This document shows positions 35,424 to 46,600 of a stretch of 64,000 bases of DNA, piece by piece. The position numbers and the translations under genes are program-made. Within the stretch, counting starts at the first letter, position 1. The number at the start of each line of letters is the position of its first letter. Origin of the DNA: GAS368 sp965227745 (lineage in GTDB: Bacteria > Verrucomicrobiota > Verrucomicrobiia > Opitutales > Opitutaceae). The stretch covers positions 1,612,001-1,676,000 of the forward strand of contig OZ245769.1 of the NCBI GenBank assembly GCA_965227745.1, read 5' to 3'. The notes beneath the pieces are model-generated. The model saw only the letters and a list, made by a program, of their open reading frames with translations. It searched no databases and was not told the DNA's origin.

Positions 35424-36078
35424 GGGCAAAGTGGTCTCGGGAAGGAAGCGGGTCAGGGCCGCGATACTGCACACCCCGCAGCCCAGGCGTCGAGAGCGGA
35501 GCGCGAATTCGGCGGAAGCGCGTGCCACGGCGCGAGGGCGAGCGGCTGGACGAGAGCGAGGGCGGCTGAATGGCCGGTGCAAACGACGCGGGAGGCACCT
35601 CAAACCAGCTACGTGCAATCTGCTCGTCATCGAGATGACAGGCCAAATTTAGGCCCACTCCCCACCATGTGGCCCCGTTGGAATAACCGCGACGCCGCGC
35701 ACTTTCGCTCCATCAAGCCCCTGACCTAGGGCTTGGGATGAAAAATGCCCCCATACTTCGATGTCATTAAATTATGAATAAAATATGATACTTAATTTTA
35801 AGTATATCTAGGTAAAATTCACTATTTTTAAAACCGTTTAATTTAAATACTTGAAAATGATAATTGGTTACTCAGCTTTCCCGCGTCCACTTCGCCCGAT
35901 CAGACTGTCGATACGATCACGGCCCTAGAGGATGCATAAATTCGTCCTAAGAAAGGGGCCTGCAGCTCGTTTAGCTGCTAGATCCTTAGCATTACGCTGC
36001 ACGTCGGTTTCCGCGCACAACAGTAAAGCTACGGGGCGGTGTGCGTTAGTTTTGCCCTCTATCGCCCCCCCACTTTAA
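35424..36078. other. 655-bp intergenic region with an AT-rich island
   Basis: It lies between the divergent RM operon and the secreted-protein operon. From about 35750 to 35880 the DNA is strikingly AT-rich, with runs of T and A, in an otherwise GC-rich window. It includes the palindrome at 35788-35805. It probably holds promoters for one or both operons and marks a junction of acquired DNA. No gene is seen. Confidence 0.6.
35788..35805. promoter_or_regulatory. AT-rich palindrome
   Basis: ATACTTAA, two bases, then TTAAGTAT: a perfect 8-bp inverted repeat inside the AT-rich island. It could be an operator for a regulator of the RM operon or of the secreted-protein operon. Confidence 0.45.
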
Positions 36079-37176
36079 ATGAACTCTACCCGCTCGTTTA
36101 TTTTAGCCTGTTTGACCACTTCAGTATGCTGGGCTCAAGGCCTCGGAAACTCAGACCTTGTCAAAGGCACCGTAGGCGCAGTTACCACCGCAGACGCGCG
36201 CTGGTCGGGCATCACCGCGGCCCTGACTCCCGCAGGAAAAGCCAAGGTAAGTATCTCGCCCGGACGATCCGATCTTACCGAAGCCAAGACCGCGATCGTC
36301 CTCCAAGCAGACAAGGCTCGGCAAGTGGCCGCCGACGCCAAGGCATTTTACACCGAATTTCCGCTCCATCCCAATGCCGAGACCGCACGGAAAATCGAGG
36401 TCATCTCCGAATTGCACGGCGTGAAGGACGGCGATGCCGTTCAACTAAAGAAGGCGCAGGATTTGGCCACCACCTTTCGCAAGGATACGGCTCGCCCGCT
36501 CGGTGCCCGAACCGAGGTGGCCCTGGCAGCCGACCGGCTGGCGCTAAGCCAGAAAATAAAAGCCAAGCAGGTGGCAGATCGTGCCTCGGAAAAAGAAAAG
36601 CTGGCCGACGCTATTCGCGCGGAGTTTGGGCAAAGCCCGGAACTGATCTCTTATTACTCGGAGGTCGCGCGGAGCGCAGACATGTTCACCGGAAAGCGGA
36701 TCGCGACGAATCTCCTCCTCTGGTCATCCGACAAAAAAGTACGTTCCGAAGCGCAGTTGATTTTGGACCGCAACGCGTTGATCGGCCAAAAAATCAATTT
36801 GCCGCTAAATTCGGCGCAGACCGGGCCGGTCAATCTTTCCCAAGCCACAGGCACCCCGATCGTGCTGTTTGTTTGGACAACCACCAGCGGCGAAAATATG
36901 CTGAAGTCACTGGATCGGTTTCAAAACTCGCTTCCGGCAGGCGTCCAATTTATCTACTTGGCGCTGGGCGGCAACGCCAAGGAAGCGGAAGCGATGGCGG
37001 GAGCGGCCGCGATGCGGGGACGCTTTTACCATCAGCCGGCCAATACGTTCGGCCCTACTCTCGCCGCACTGAAGGTGAAAAACGTGCCGTACATCTTCGT
37101 GCTGGACCGGGAAGCCAAGGTGGTCGGCTACGGCCCCGTCGGTGAGTTGACCAACGTCCTCTCCCTCGCCCGTTAA
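36079..37176 (+). CDS. secreted thioredoxin-fold (TlpA-like) protein without CXXC
   Basis: 365 aa from an ATG at 36079, with a Sec signal (SFILACLTTSVCWA|Q). Residues 30-230 are helical with many charged residues (LQADKARQVAADAKAFYTEF). The C-terminal part looks like a TlpA/redoxin fold: TPIVLFVWTTTSGENMLKSL, then GVQFIYLALGGNAKE and VPYIFVLDREAKVVGYGP with the cis-Pro position. The usual W-CxxC site is replaced by TTTSGE, so it is unlikely to be a redox enzyme. It is followed after 16 bp by the 1974-aa gene and seems to open a coupled operon. A chaperone-like role is inference. Confidence 0.8.
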   Translation: MNSTRSFILACLTTSVCWAQGLGNSDLVKGTVGAVTTADARWSGITAALTPAGKAKVSISPGRSDLTEAKTAIVLQADKARQVAADAKAFYTEFPLHPNAETARKIEVISELHGVKDGDAVQLKKAQDLATTFRKDTARPLGARTEVALAADRLALSQKIKAKQVADRASEKEKLADAIRAEFGQSPELISYYSEVARSADMFTGKRIATNLLLWSSDKKVRSEAQLILDRNALIGQKINLPLNSAQTGPVNLSQATGTPIVLFVWTTTSGENMLKSLDRFQNSLPAGVQFIYLALGGNAKEAEAMAGAAAMRGRFYHQPANTFGPTLAALKVKNVPYIFVLDREAKVVGYGPVGELTNVLSLAR

Positions 37177-37192
37177 TTCGGACGCCCACGTC

Positions 37193-40100
37193 ATGCGTCA
37201 ACTCTACGCCCGTGCGCCTCGCGCATGCTTCGTGATCTTGCTTACGCTTTGCGCCTCCGCCTTGGCGCAGACGCTTCCCCGGCTGGCGCTGCAATACTGG
37301 CGCCCCGGCGACGGCCCCAACCAGCCCTACGGACACATCGGCCCCGTCTGGGTGGATGGGCATGATGAGGAGAACAACGATGGCAGCGGCCACTGGGAAG
37401 ACCAAGACGGCGACGGCAATGACGATACTTGGGTGGCCGATACCCACTGGGTCGACGGCCACTATGAAGACCAGTGGATTCAGGACGGTGTGTTCCCCGA
37501 CGGTCAGTACGGACCAACGTGGGACACCTCCAGCGGTACTTACGACATCGCTACAACCTCCAGTGCTTACAACCCAGCTGCCACAAACCGCGGCTATCTC
37601 ATCTATCCGATCCATGAATGGGATACCGTAAAATTCAAGGCATGGGGCAATGGAGCGGGCAATACTGTCGGCTATTATTCTTATACGGTGTATAGCCCTT
37701 CTGGCGTCGCATACCCCTCCTTAGCTAGCTTTCAAAGCTCCGACCACCCGCAAGGTGACATTACGATCTGGCCGTCAGGCCTCTGGCGCATCGAGGTGCG
37801 CTACCACAATGCCTCGGGCATATCACCCGCAAGTGGAACTGCCACCTACTACTTCGGAGTGGGATCCATCGGCCAGTCCATCACGTTTCCCGCTATCTCT
37901 CGCCATTACTATGGCGACCCTGCCTTCGATCCAGCAGCAACCTCGTCATCCGGCCTACCCATCACCTATTCAATCGTTTCAGGCCCGGCGACGATCACCA
38001 ACGGAGCTGTGCTGCCCACGGGCGAAGGTACAGTGACAGTGCGGGCCTCACGACCCAGCGGTGCCGTCGGCGGGACGACTTTCTCGGCGGCGTCATCGGT
38101 TGACCAAAGCTTTTTAGTGCAGGGCCTGGCGCAAACTATATCTTTCGCGGCGATTTCGAATCACACTCACGGCGATGCCCCCTTCGCGATCTCGGCCACG
38201 GCGAGTTCTGGGCTGCCCGTCACTCTCGTCGTCACCTCAGGCCCGGCTACGATCTCAGGCTCCACCGTCACATTAACCGGTGGTGGCAATGTCACCATCA
38301 CTGCCTCGCAAGCGGGCAACGCGACCTATGGTCCCGCGCCATCCGTGAGCCGTACGTTTACGGTAGCACCGGATGCCATCGCGCCATCGACTCCCTCGGC
38401 CCTGATCGCCACCAATCTAAAAACCAACACCTTCACGCTTACGTGGACTGGATCCACCGACAACGTCAGCGTGACTCAATACGAAGTACTGCGCAATGGC
38501 ACGGCCTTCGGTAACACGACTGCCACGACGCTCAATCTGACCGGTCTCACTCCAGCTACCCCCTATTCCTTCGCCGTGAGAGCGCGCGACGCGACCGGCA
38601 ACTGGTCCGCGCTGAGCACACCATTGAGCGTAACAACGAAAACGGTGCTTTTGCCCCGGGTGGCGATTCAGTACTGGCGGGGCGACGACTATCCGAACCG
38701 GCCCTATGGCCATAACGAAGATGTCTGGGTCGAAGGGCACGACGAGGACAATGACGATGGCAGCGGACACTGGGAGGATCGAGATGGTGACGGCAACGAT
38801 GACACCTGGGTCCCCGATACGCATTGGGTCGATGGCTATTCTTACACGACCTGGGTGCAGGACGGTATCCATGCTGATGGCTGGTATGGCTCCACATGGA
38901 CAACGACGACTGGCGTCTACGACTTAACAGACGCCCACCCGGGAGAAAATACCGATCGCGGATATCTGACGCTGCCTGTTCCGGCCAACACTACATTCCA
39001 CGTTCGAGTTTGGGCTGCCGCCCCAAGTGAAAACTGCACCAGTTTTTCGACCCGCTTGGTCAGGCAAAATAATTTTGTAACTGGCTGGGCCCCAGGAGAC
39101 GGCTGGCAGCCAGCTTTTAGTCTCCAAACCTCCGGATCGAATAGCGCCTACAAGGAGATCCAGTATTTTCTTTCTAACTCCGGTGACTACGACCTCGCCG
39201 TTTTCTACGCCAATGCCACTCAGGTCACGCCGACTTCCGGCTACGCAACCTACAACTTGCGAGTAGGGGCGCTTCAGACGGTGACATTTGTCCCAGTCTC
39301 TAATCATGCGTCTGGCGACGCGCCCTTCCAGATCAGTGCGACGACATCATCGGGTCTTCCAATCACTTATACCGTAGTTTCCGGCCCGGCTACCGTTACT
39401 GGAAACACGGTGACATTGAATCCCGGAGCCGATGGGACTGTGGTTCTCCGGGCTAGCCAAGCCGGAGGAAATGCCGGCGGCACTTTCTATACTGCAGGAA
39501 GCGCGGATGTGAGCTTCACCGTCCATGGTACGCCGCAAACCATCACCTTCCCCTCGCTCGCTGACCGGCCTTACGACGCGGCCTCCCCCGTGCTGGCCGC
39601 CACGGCCAGCTCAGGTCTTCCTGTCTCATATACCGTCGTGTCAGGTCCCGCCACGCTCTCCGGAAATGTGGTCACTATCACCGGCGTTGGTACCGTTTCC
39701 ATCAAAGCAACTCAGAATGGCGGGGGGGCCTACGGACCGGCCCAGCCGGTGACCGTTTCTTTCGTCGTCAGCAAGAGCACGCAGACCATTACCTTTCCAC
39801 CCATCGCGGCGCAGCGCTACGGCGATCCCTCTTTCACAGTGCCGACGACCGCGTCCTCCGGGCTACCCGTGACCCTAGCCGTGACATCGGGACCCGCGAC
39901 CCTAGCTGGCAACACGGTCACCCTGACGGGGATGGGTAATGTGACACTGACCGCCTCGCAGCCAGGCTCGACGAACTACACCGCCGCAACCACCATCAAC
40001 CAGACGTTCGCCGTCACGCGCATCCCAGGCTATGTTTACGTGTCTGTAATCAACGGCACCGCCAATCTCTTGGGCGGCCTCCCAGGTACGACTGTGCAAC

Positions 40101-43100
40101 TAGCCGCTTCTAGCCCGCCCAATGGCTGGGGATTCAGTGGTTGGAGCTTCACCTCTGGATGGGGCACGATCAGTTCGCCAGGGAACTCGACCGCTACGCT
40201 CACTTTGAGCACCAGCGATGTCACGGTGACAGCAGGCAACGCTCAACTATATACTGTGACGATCCAAAATGCCACGACTACACAGGTTACGGGTATCGCC
40301 GGACAAGTGATCTCTGTGACGGCAAACTCTGATTCTGGTACCCAATATTTCACTCGGTGGAGTGTGGTCAGCGGAACTGGAGGGATTTCGACTCCCACTC
40401 AACGTACTACCAGTTTCACGCTCGGGCCGAGCAATTCCACCATCCGCGCCAATTTTATCTCCCCCCATGCGCTCGTGGTTCGCACCGTTGGTAACTACGG
40501 TTCGTCTGTTCCCTCTCAAACGGTGGCTGGCGGGGTCCGCGGCACAAACATCGGCATTTATGCCAGCGATGCGAATATTACTGGCTATGTATTCGACGGC
40601 TGGCTGGTGGACGGCGGTTCAGGCATGGTCAACTATCAAAACTCACAGTCGGCCACCTTCATAATGGGCGAAGCCCAGACTTCTGTGTCCGGGTGGTGGG
40701 TGCATTCCTCATACCGTGCCAACGAGATCACCGCCACGGTCACATCACCGCCATCGGTCAATATAAACACACCCTTTACTCTAAAGGTAGACGCTTACGG
40801 CCCCAGCGTTGGCAATGTAACCTATGGAGGCAATGTGACTTTCTACGAAGGCAATGTAACCGCAGTAAGCGTTGAAGAATCATTAGATTATGGCGCAAGC
40901 TGGGCGACATCCTCAGGCTGGAACTGGACGGGAAACGAACGCCACGCTGACTACTCGGTAAGCAGAAATCTGCCAAACCCAGGCACAGCGGTCTACCGCG
41001 TTCAGGGCAAGAACACCAGCAACTCCACTACCACCTTCGCATCCTTACCGGCCTACACCAAGATTGCCATTCTCACCCCTGGTTCGCTCGAGGTGCTCAA
41101 CGGTACAGCCAGTGCCTCTAATGGTGCCGCGGGCACCTCGGTAAATATCGATGCGATCATTCCTCCGGACACCGTATTCTCCAAGTGGAGGCTGCTTTCC
41201 GGGGAGGGCACCTTCGGCAGCTCCACTTCCGCTCACACAACCTTTACGTTCAGTGACGCTGGCGCGGTGATCCAGGCGGAGTACGTAAACTATTTCTCGC
41301 TGTCGGTGATCAATGGCACCGCCACCCCCTCCAGTGGCGTGCCGGGTACAGTGCTTAACCTAGTCGCGGAAACACGATCCGAGCCCTTCGTTGGCTGGAC
41401 GTGGGACGGCCCGGTTGGCGTGGGCACTTTCGCCAATGCGTCCAGCCCGACGACCACGTTCACCATGGGTAATTCGCCCGGCACCATCCGCGCCAATTTC
41501 GCCAGCACTCCCCAAAAGCTTAATATCTGGGGCGGCACTGCGGGCCAGACAACAGGTGTGACTGGCACCACTACCACGATTACAGCCACTACCCCGGAGG
41601 CGGGCAATTTTTTCGATCACTGGACGCTTTACGCCGGATCGCATGGAACTGTCGCAGAGCCAAATAAAATATCGACCACATTTACCTTCGGGTCTGGCGA
41701 TGGCAATCTGGAGGCTGCGTATGACATCGGTGGGCGACTGGCGGTCGAAAATGGTACCGCCGAGTACGACGGCGGCCGATCCGGTCGCTCGATTCCGATA
41801 TCAGCCGCTACACCGCCTCCTGGAAAGACCTTCGATCATTGGGAGCGCACCTCAGCAGAGGGGACGGGAACCATTACCTCGGATCATTCCCCCTACACTA
41901 TCTTCATAATGAGCACCGGCAATGCTAGCGTTAAGGCCTTCTATATCGACGCGTCGGCCCCACCCGTTATCACCAGCAATCTCTCCGCGTCCGCCACCGT
42001 CGGCGTCCCTTTCAGCTATCAAATCGTCGCGACCAATATGACCGCGCCGCCGGCGGGCACGTACTCTGTTACAAATTTCCCCGCTAACTTTGGCCTTTCG
42101 GTCAACTCCGCGAGCGGCGTGATCAGCGGCGAACCTCGCCTCGCCGGCACCTTCACGTTAAACATGAAAGCCACGAACAGTGGCGGCGAAGATGGAAAAG
42201 CCCTGGCCTTAACCGTCGCCAAGGGGACTCAGACGATCGGATTTGATCCGCTGCCGAACAGAACGATGGATGAAGCCCAATTCATAATCACGGCGTCATC
42301 GGATCGTAATCTGCCCATCACGTTTACCGTGACCGGCCCCGCCTCCCTCGTCGCTCAAGGTAGCAACTCGGCCTTTGTTACGCTCACCGGTCTGGGGAAC
42401 GTCACCATCAGCGCCGCCCAAGCCGGCGATAACAACTTCGTGGCAGCGGCCACCGTCGATCGCACCTTCGTCGTGACCGCTGGCTCCGGCCATATGAAAC
42501 CCGTGATCACCACGCAGCCGAAAGACAACAAGAAGCCAAACGGGCAAACGGCGGCCTTTACCGTTGCCGCAAGCGGCACTGCCACCCTGACGTATCGCTG
42601 GAAAAAAGATGGCGTGGAGTTGAACAACGGCGGAGGCTATGCCGGGGCTTTGACGGCGATGCTCGAGATCACTCCCGTCGCCGCCACTCACGCGAGTCGC
42701 TACTCCGTGGTCGTCACCAATGCCTTCGGCACCGTCGAGAGTTTCCCCCGCAGTCTTATTGTGATCGGCACCATTGCAGCGCCGGTTACCAACTCGGAGT
42801 CGGCCAAGAATATTACCTCAAGTTATTTCTCGGCCACGTGGGGCGCGGTGTCCGACGCGCATCATTATTGCCTGGATGTCTCCACCAGCGATGCGTTCGC
42901 CGACGATTCATACGTGGGCGCATTTCAGAATCTGGACGTCGGCAAGAGAACCGGCTTCGCCGTGACCGCGCTCAAGGCGGGAGTCACCTACTACTACCGC
43001 GTCCGAGCCGTCGATGCCAACGGGCTTAGCAGCCTCGACTCGGCCAAGGTCACCGTCCTGACCACGAGTTCCACCAATCTCATCCTAGATCTCAAGACTC

Positions 43101-43117
43101 ACCTGCCCACCCCATGA
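37193..43117 (+). CDS. large secreted multidomain protein (FN3, InlB-like and Ig-like repeats)
   Basis: 1974 aa with a Sec signal (ACFVILLTLCASALA|Q). Two N-terminal modules (about 25-110 and 485-570) carry a shared aromatic and acidic pattern, GHDE-NNDGSGHWED-DGDGNDDTW, ending THWVDG. It recalls WXXGXW repeats and Ca-binding DxDxDG loops. Around residue 400 there is a fibronectin type III domain (FTLTWTGSTDNVSVTQYEVL). Many GLPVTYTVVSGPATLSGN-like Ig repeats and divergent InlB-like repeats follow. Near the end come an Ig-like domain (ITTQPKDNKKPNGQTAAFTV) and a second FN3. It has no PEP-CTERM tail. The stop overlaps the next gene as ATGA. It is probably an adhesin or surface scaffold working with the RHS protein. 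Confidence 0.88.
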   Translation: MRQLYARAPRACFVILLTLCASALAQTLPRLALQYWRPGDGPNQPYGHIGPVWVDGHDEENNDGSGHWEDQDGDGNDDTWVADTHWVDGHYEDQWIQDGVFPDGQYGPTWDTSSGTYDIATTSSAYNPAATNRGYLIYPIHEWDTVKFKAWGNGAGNTVGYYSYTVYSPSGVAYPSLASFQSSDHPQGDITIWPSGLWRIEVRYHNASGISPASGTATYYFGVGSIGQSITFPAISRHYYGDPAFDPAATSSSGLPITYSIVSGPATITNGAVLPTGEGTVTVRASRPSGAVGGTTFSAASSVDQSFLVQGLAQTISFAAISNHTHGDAPFAISATASSGLPVTLVVTSGPATISGSTVTLTGGGNVTITASQAGNATYGPAPSVSRTFTVAPDAIAPSTPSALIATNLKTNTFTLTWTGSTDNVSVTQYEVLRNGTAFGNTTATTLNLTGLTPATPYSFAVRARDATGNWSALSTPLSVTTKTVLLPRVAIQYWRGDDYPNRPYGHNEDVWVEGHDEDNDDGSGHWEDRDGDGNDDTWVPDTHWVDGYSYTTWVQDGIHADGWYGSTWTTTTGVYDLTDAHPGENTDRGYLTLPVPANTTFHVRVWAAAPSENCTSFSTRLVRQNNFVTGWAPGDGWQPAFSLQTSGSNSAYKEIQYFLSNSGDYDLAVFYANATQVTPTSGYATYNLRVGALQTVTFVPVSNHASGDAPFQISATTSSGLPITYTVVSGPATVTGNTVTLNPGADGTVVLRASQAGGNAGGTFYTAGSADVSFTVHGTPQTITFPSLADRPYDAASPVLAATASSGLPVSYTVVSGPATLSGNVVTITGVGTVSIKATQNGGGAYGPAQPVTVSFVVSKSTQTITFPPIAAQRYGDPSFTVPTTASSGLPVTLAVTSGPATLAGNTVTLTGMGNVTLTASQPGSTNYTAATTINQTFAVTRIPGYVYVSVINGTANLLGGLPGTTVQLAASSPPNGWGFSGWSFTSGWGTISSPGNSTATLTLSTSDVTVTAGNAQLYTVTIQNATTTQVTGIAGQVISVTANSDSGTQYFTRWSVVSGTGGISTPTQRTTSFTLGPSNSTIRANFISPHALVVRTVGNYGSSVPSQTVAGGVRGTNIGIYASDANITGYVFDGWLVDGGSGMVNYQNSQSATFIMGEAQTSVSGWWVHSSYRANEITATVTSPPSVNINTPFTLKVDAYGPSVGNVTYGGNVTFYEGNVTAVSVEESLDYGASWATSSGWNWTGNERHADYSVSRNLPNPGTAVYRVQGKNTSNSTTTFASLPAYTKIAILTPGSLEVLNGTASASNGAAGTSVNIDAIIPPDTVFSKWRLLSGEGTFGSSTSAHTTFTFSDAGAVIQAEYVNYFSLSVINGTATPSSGVPGTVLNLVAETRSEPFVGWTWDGPVGVGTFANASSPTTTFTMGNSPGTIRANFASTPQKLNIWGGTAGQTTGVTGTTTTITATTPEAGNFFDHWTLYAGSHGTVAEPNKISTTFTFGSGDGNLEAAYDIGGRLAVENGTAEYDGGRSGRSIPISAATPPPGKTFDHWERTSAEGTGTITSDHSPYTIFIMSTGNASVKAFYIDASAPPVITSNLSASATVGVPFSYQIVATNMTAPPAGTYSVTNFPANFGLSVNSASGVISGEPRLAGTFTLNMKATNSGGEDGKALALTVAKGTQTIGFDPLPNRTMDEAQFIITASSDRNLPITFTVTGPASLVAQGSNSAFVTLTGLGNVTISAAQAGDNNFVAAATVDRTFVVTAGSGHMKPVITTQPKDNKKPNGQTAAFTVAASGTATLTYRWKKDGVELNNGGGYAGALTAMLEITPVAATHASRYSVVVTNAFGTVESFPRSLIVIGTIAAPVTNSESAKNITSSYFSATWGAVSDAHHYCLDVSTSDAFADDSYVGAFQNLDVGKRTGFAVTALKAGVTYYYRVRAVDANGLSSLDSAKVTVLTTSSTNLILDLKTHLPTP

Positions 43118-43686
43118 GACACGCCATCATGACTACCCGCTCTATCGGCTTCTGTTTCGCTTTGGCGGCCTCCGCCACCCTGTCCGTTGCGCAGACCGCG
43201 GACTCACGCGCAGCCGAGCAGGCGAAAGCCACGCTCGTTCAGCGCCGGGCTGATTTTGCGCAGAGCGCCGCGCTTTACCTGTCAGGTCAAACCGCCGCCG
43301 CAGATCAAGCCCTGCTCGCCACCAGTCCGCAGAAAGCAGGAAGCGCCGCCTGGTATCACGATGCTGGCGTACAACAATATAACATGGCAATATACCTCCG
43401 TGCGCAGCGAGCCGAAGCCCAGTCACGCACGCTGATCGCGCAATCGATTCAGAACCTGGACCTCGCGACCACGCTGGCGAAAGCCCAGGGGAAAACCACG
43501 GCTGCGGCGGCGTCGCAACGTCAGATCGGGTCGATCTACGAGTTCTTTCTCAATGATGCGAATACCGCCTTGGTGCGAACGAAAGCCGCCCAACTGCTCG
43601 ATCCCACCGCAAAAAATCTCGATCTCGATTTGGCGCGACTCGGTCGCGCGTCGGAGCAACTCGGCGCCAAAAAAACGGGTAAATGA
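43114..43686 (+). CDS. secreted TPR-like helical protein
   Basis: 190 aa from the ATG at 43114, which overlaps the previous stop as ATGA; an ATG at 43129 (MTTRSIGFCF) is an alternative. The Sec signal ends at ATLSVAQ. The mature part is helical with TPR-like spacing (AAALYLSGQTAAADQALLAT, WYHDAGVQQYNMAIYLRAQR, KAAQLLDPTAKNLDLDLARL). Its stop overlaps the start of the RHS gene as ATGA. This strict coupling suggests fixed stoichiometry with the two large neighbours. A role as an RHS assembly partner is inference. Confidence 0.78.
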   Translation: MRHAIMTTRSIGFCFALAASATLSVAQTADSRAAEQAKATLVQRRADFAQSAALYLSGQTAAADQALLATSPQKAGSAAWYHDAGVQQYNMAIYLRAQRAEAQSRTLIAQSIQNLDLATTLAKAQGKTTAAAASQRQIGSIYEFFLNDANTALVRTKAAQLLDPTAKNLDLDLARLGRASEQLGAKKTGK

Positions 43687-46600
43687 ACGCTACTCCTATT
43701 TTCTCGGTGAACCGGCGTCTTCGTTTCCTGACGATTCTATTTGCCGGACTCATCGTCTCCACTCTCACCGCTTCCGCAGAAGGACTCAGTGCGACCAAAG
43801 TAACCGTAATCATGGGGGGTTCCGCAACGTCTGAAGGTTCCTCGGGCACCGAATCCTATTCAGCCTCATTTGGGTTTTTCATTCCCGAACTAATGACGGG
43901 CTCCGAGGGAGGTACGGGGCAGCCCGGGCAGCAGTTCCAAACCTCCGCTTGTTTCGTTAAGCTCGAGCCTGGCAGGCTGTACACTATAACGAGCGGAGGC
44001 AGCAACATTTCAGACTCGAGCGTAAGCGCCACGGCTCCTCCCGGGTATGCGATCGAACTCAACGGAGTCGAATGCAGTAGCTTCAGCGGCGGCGAATTCA
44101 CCATTCGCTTAGTGCCGAAGTACAATGCCTTCAGCGGCCGCGCCGGCACCGCCTCGTCGCTGTCCACGGGAAAAGTCCACTGGCAGGTCGCGTTGGGCTC
44201 ACTGCCAAACGGTGACTCGGCGCGTTGCATCTCGCTCCTCCAAGCCGCGACAGGGACGGCCGCAAACTGGGACGCGGAAGTATTTAAGCTCTCAAATTTA
44301 AGCGTACAATCTTCCGAGGTTTCCGTTTATCGCGACGGATTCGGGGACCTGCGTCAGGTCATGAGCCGCGAAGCGTGGGTCGATATCAAGACATTGAGTG
44401 GCCCCGTCACCCCGGCTTATCAGTTGTTTGTTTATAACCGCCTGACCGCTGATATCGATCCCGCCACGACCTCTCAGCCCTATCATTTTCTCGGCAAGCC
44501 GTATGTCGTCTACACGGTATCGCCCGCGACCTTGCCCGATGGCACCAAGATTCCGACTTCGCTAAAGATAGTCAGGGACGACATGAACCCAAATGGTGCA
44601 TCCATCCGCACCTCTGAAACCACCCTCGTCCGCACTGGCACCGATCTTACTAATTTTGCTTGGGCCGTGGTCGACTGGCACCAGACGAGTGCAGCACCGA
44701 CCGTCGCCCCTGGTACGGCCGGAGCACTCGTAACCGAGATCGACACCGCCTCAACTAGTTTCGCCTCGGGTCTGGCCATGCCGTCTGGAGAGAGAGAATC
44801 CACCGTAGTGCGTAAGAACGAGGCGGGGATAGTCGCCACAAAACTCGTCAAACATTACAAAGCTTTCGAGTGGGCCGAAGAAACCACCAAGACCTCGCTC
44901 GGCGACGATAATCCCATCGTCGAGGAGCTCGCCTATCACACGTGGTGGGGCACGGGCTACCCCGGCCCCAGCTACCTCCGCGCCAAAAAGAGCGGCGGAC
45001 GGTGGGAGGCCTACGACTACGAGAGCTACGTTTACGGTCGGCTGACGCGCACGTTCCGCCCTTTCGGCCTCTATGAAGGCAGTTCTTACGGCGCCGAGCC
45101 TCCCACCCAAGCCCAGCCTGCCCAATGGAATGCGGGAGCCGGCTCCGGCGAGGTCACTACCCTCACGTACAACGGCGATGTGTTCGACCGAGTCAAAACG
45201 ACCGTAACGACCGTCAACGGAATTCAAAGCGGTAAGGCTGAAACCACCTACCTCGACCTACCAACTCTCTTCAACGGCGAGCACATCGTGGCAGCCACTC
45301 GCTCGGACTGGCCCGGTTCGAGCACGACGGCGCTCAAAACCTACACCAAATTCTATCAGGAAAACACCGGGAATTCCTTCCTTCGCAATCAGATCGTCTC
45401 AGTCCAGCACCCGGACGGCTCCAAAGAATCCTACGCCTACCAAAAGGGCACCTTCGACGTCGGTACCTCGACGTTTGTGCCGACCAGCGGCGTGGATGCC
45501 TCGCGTATCAGCATAATCCGCGGCACCAGCGTCGGAGGCGTCGGGAACGCGACGCTTTCGGAACTCAAAGTAGGCACCAGCGATACCCCGGTCGAGATCG
45601 ATTCCATTAACCTGATCGTGGGCCAGTCGACACTGGAGACTACCATCCGCGACGATAACGGTCGTCTCGCTCGGACGGAGCTTTGGGTCAGGGCGAGTAC
45701 CGCGTGGCAGTTGCTCACTTGGACCAATTTCAGTTATGACTATGCCAATCGTCTGATCGGCCGCACCTCCAGCAATGGAGCGACCTACACCGCTTGTTAC
45801 ACCAGTTCCGAGCCCAACCAGACTATTCAGACCGGCCTCCTGCAAGCCGAGGTGGATGAAAACGGTATTCGCACTGAATACTCCTACGATCCGCTTGGCC
45901 GAGTCGCACAAGCCATAAAAAAGGGATCGGTTTCGGCCGATCCGGATCTGATCACCACTTTTAAATACGATGCCGCCGGCCATGTGCTGGAGCAGGTCAC
46001 TAAGGCCGCAACCGCCGCTCCCGGCGCGGACCCCTTGCCCGGGCAAGGCGAGACCCTTCAGGTGCGGCGGACCTACGACACGGCGGGGCGACTCGTCTCC
46101 GAGATCTCGCCGGGCGTCGGGCAAACGACTTATTCCTACGATCCTGAAAACCGCACCCGCACCACCACTCTGCCCTCCGGCGCCACGCGGACCGAAACCT
46201 ACTTGATCGATGGGCGCCTGGCGAGTGTGACGGGCTCCGCGGTCGTGGCTCAGCACTACACCTACGGGCTGGAACCTCTGGCACCGTATCCGGAACACGT
46301 TTTCACCACGCGAGTAAATCTCGTTAGCCGTGATGGGGAGCGCACGCAAAAATCGTGGCGCGATCAGATCGGGCGTCCGTTGAAAAACCGCCGTCCGGCA
46401 TTCTCGCCCCTCGGCACGGATGTAGAGGAGAACTTTTATTACCAAGGGGTGATTGGTGCCGCGCCCACCGGCCTCTTGACCAAATCGGAGCACTCCGGGT
46501 ACGCCGACACCCTCTACGAGTACGATACCATGGGCCGCCTCGTGCGCTCCGGGCAACGGATCTCCGGCACCGGGTCTACGCTGGTTCCGGCCTCAAAGGA

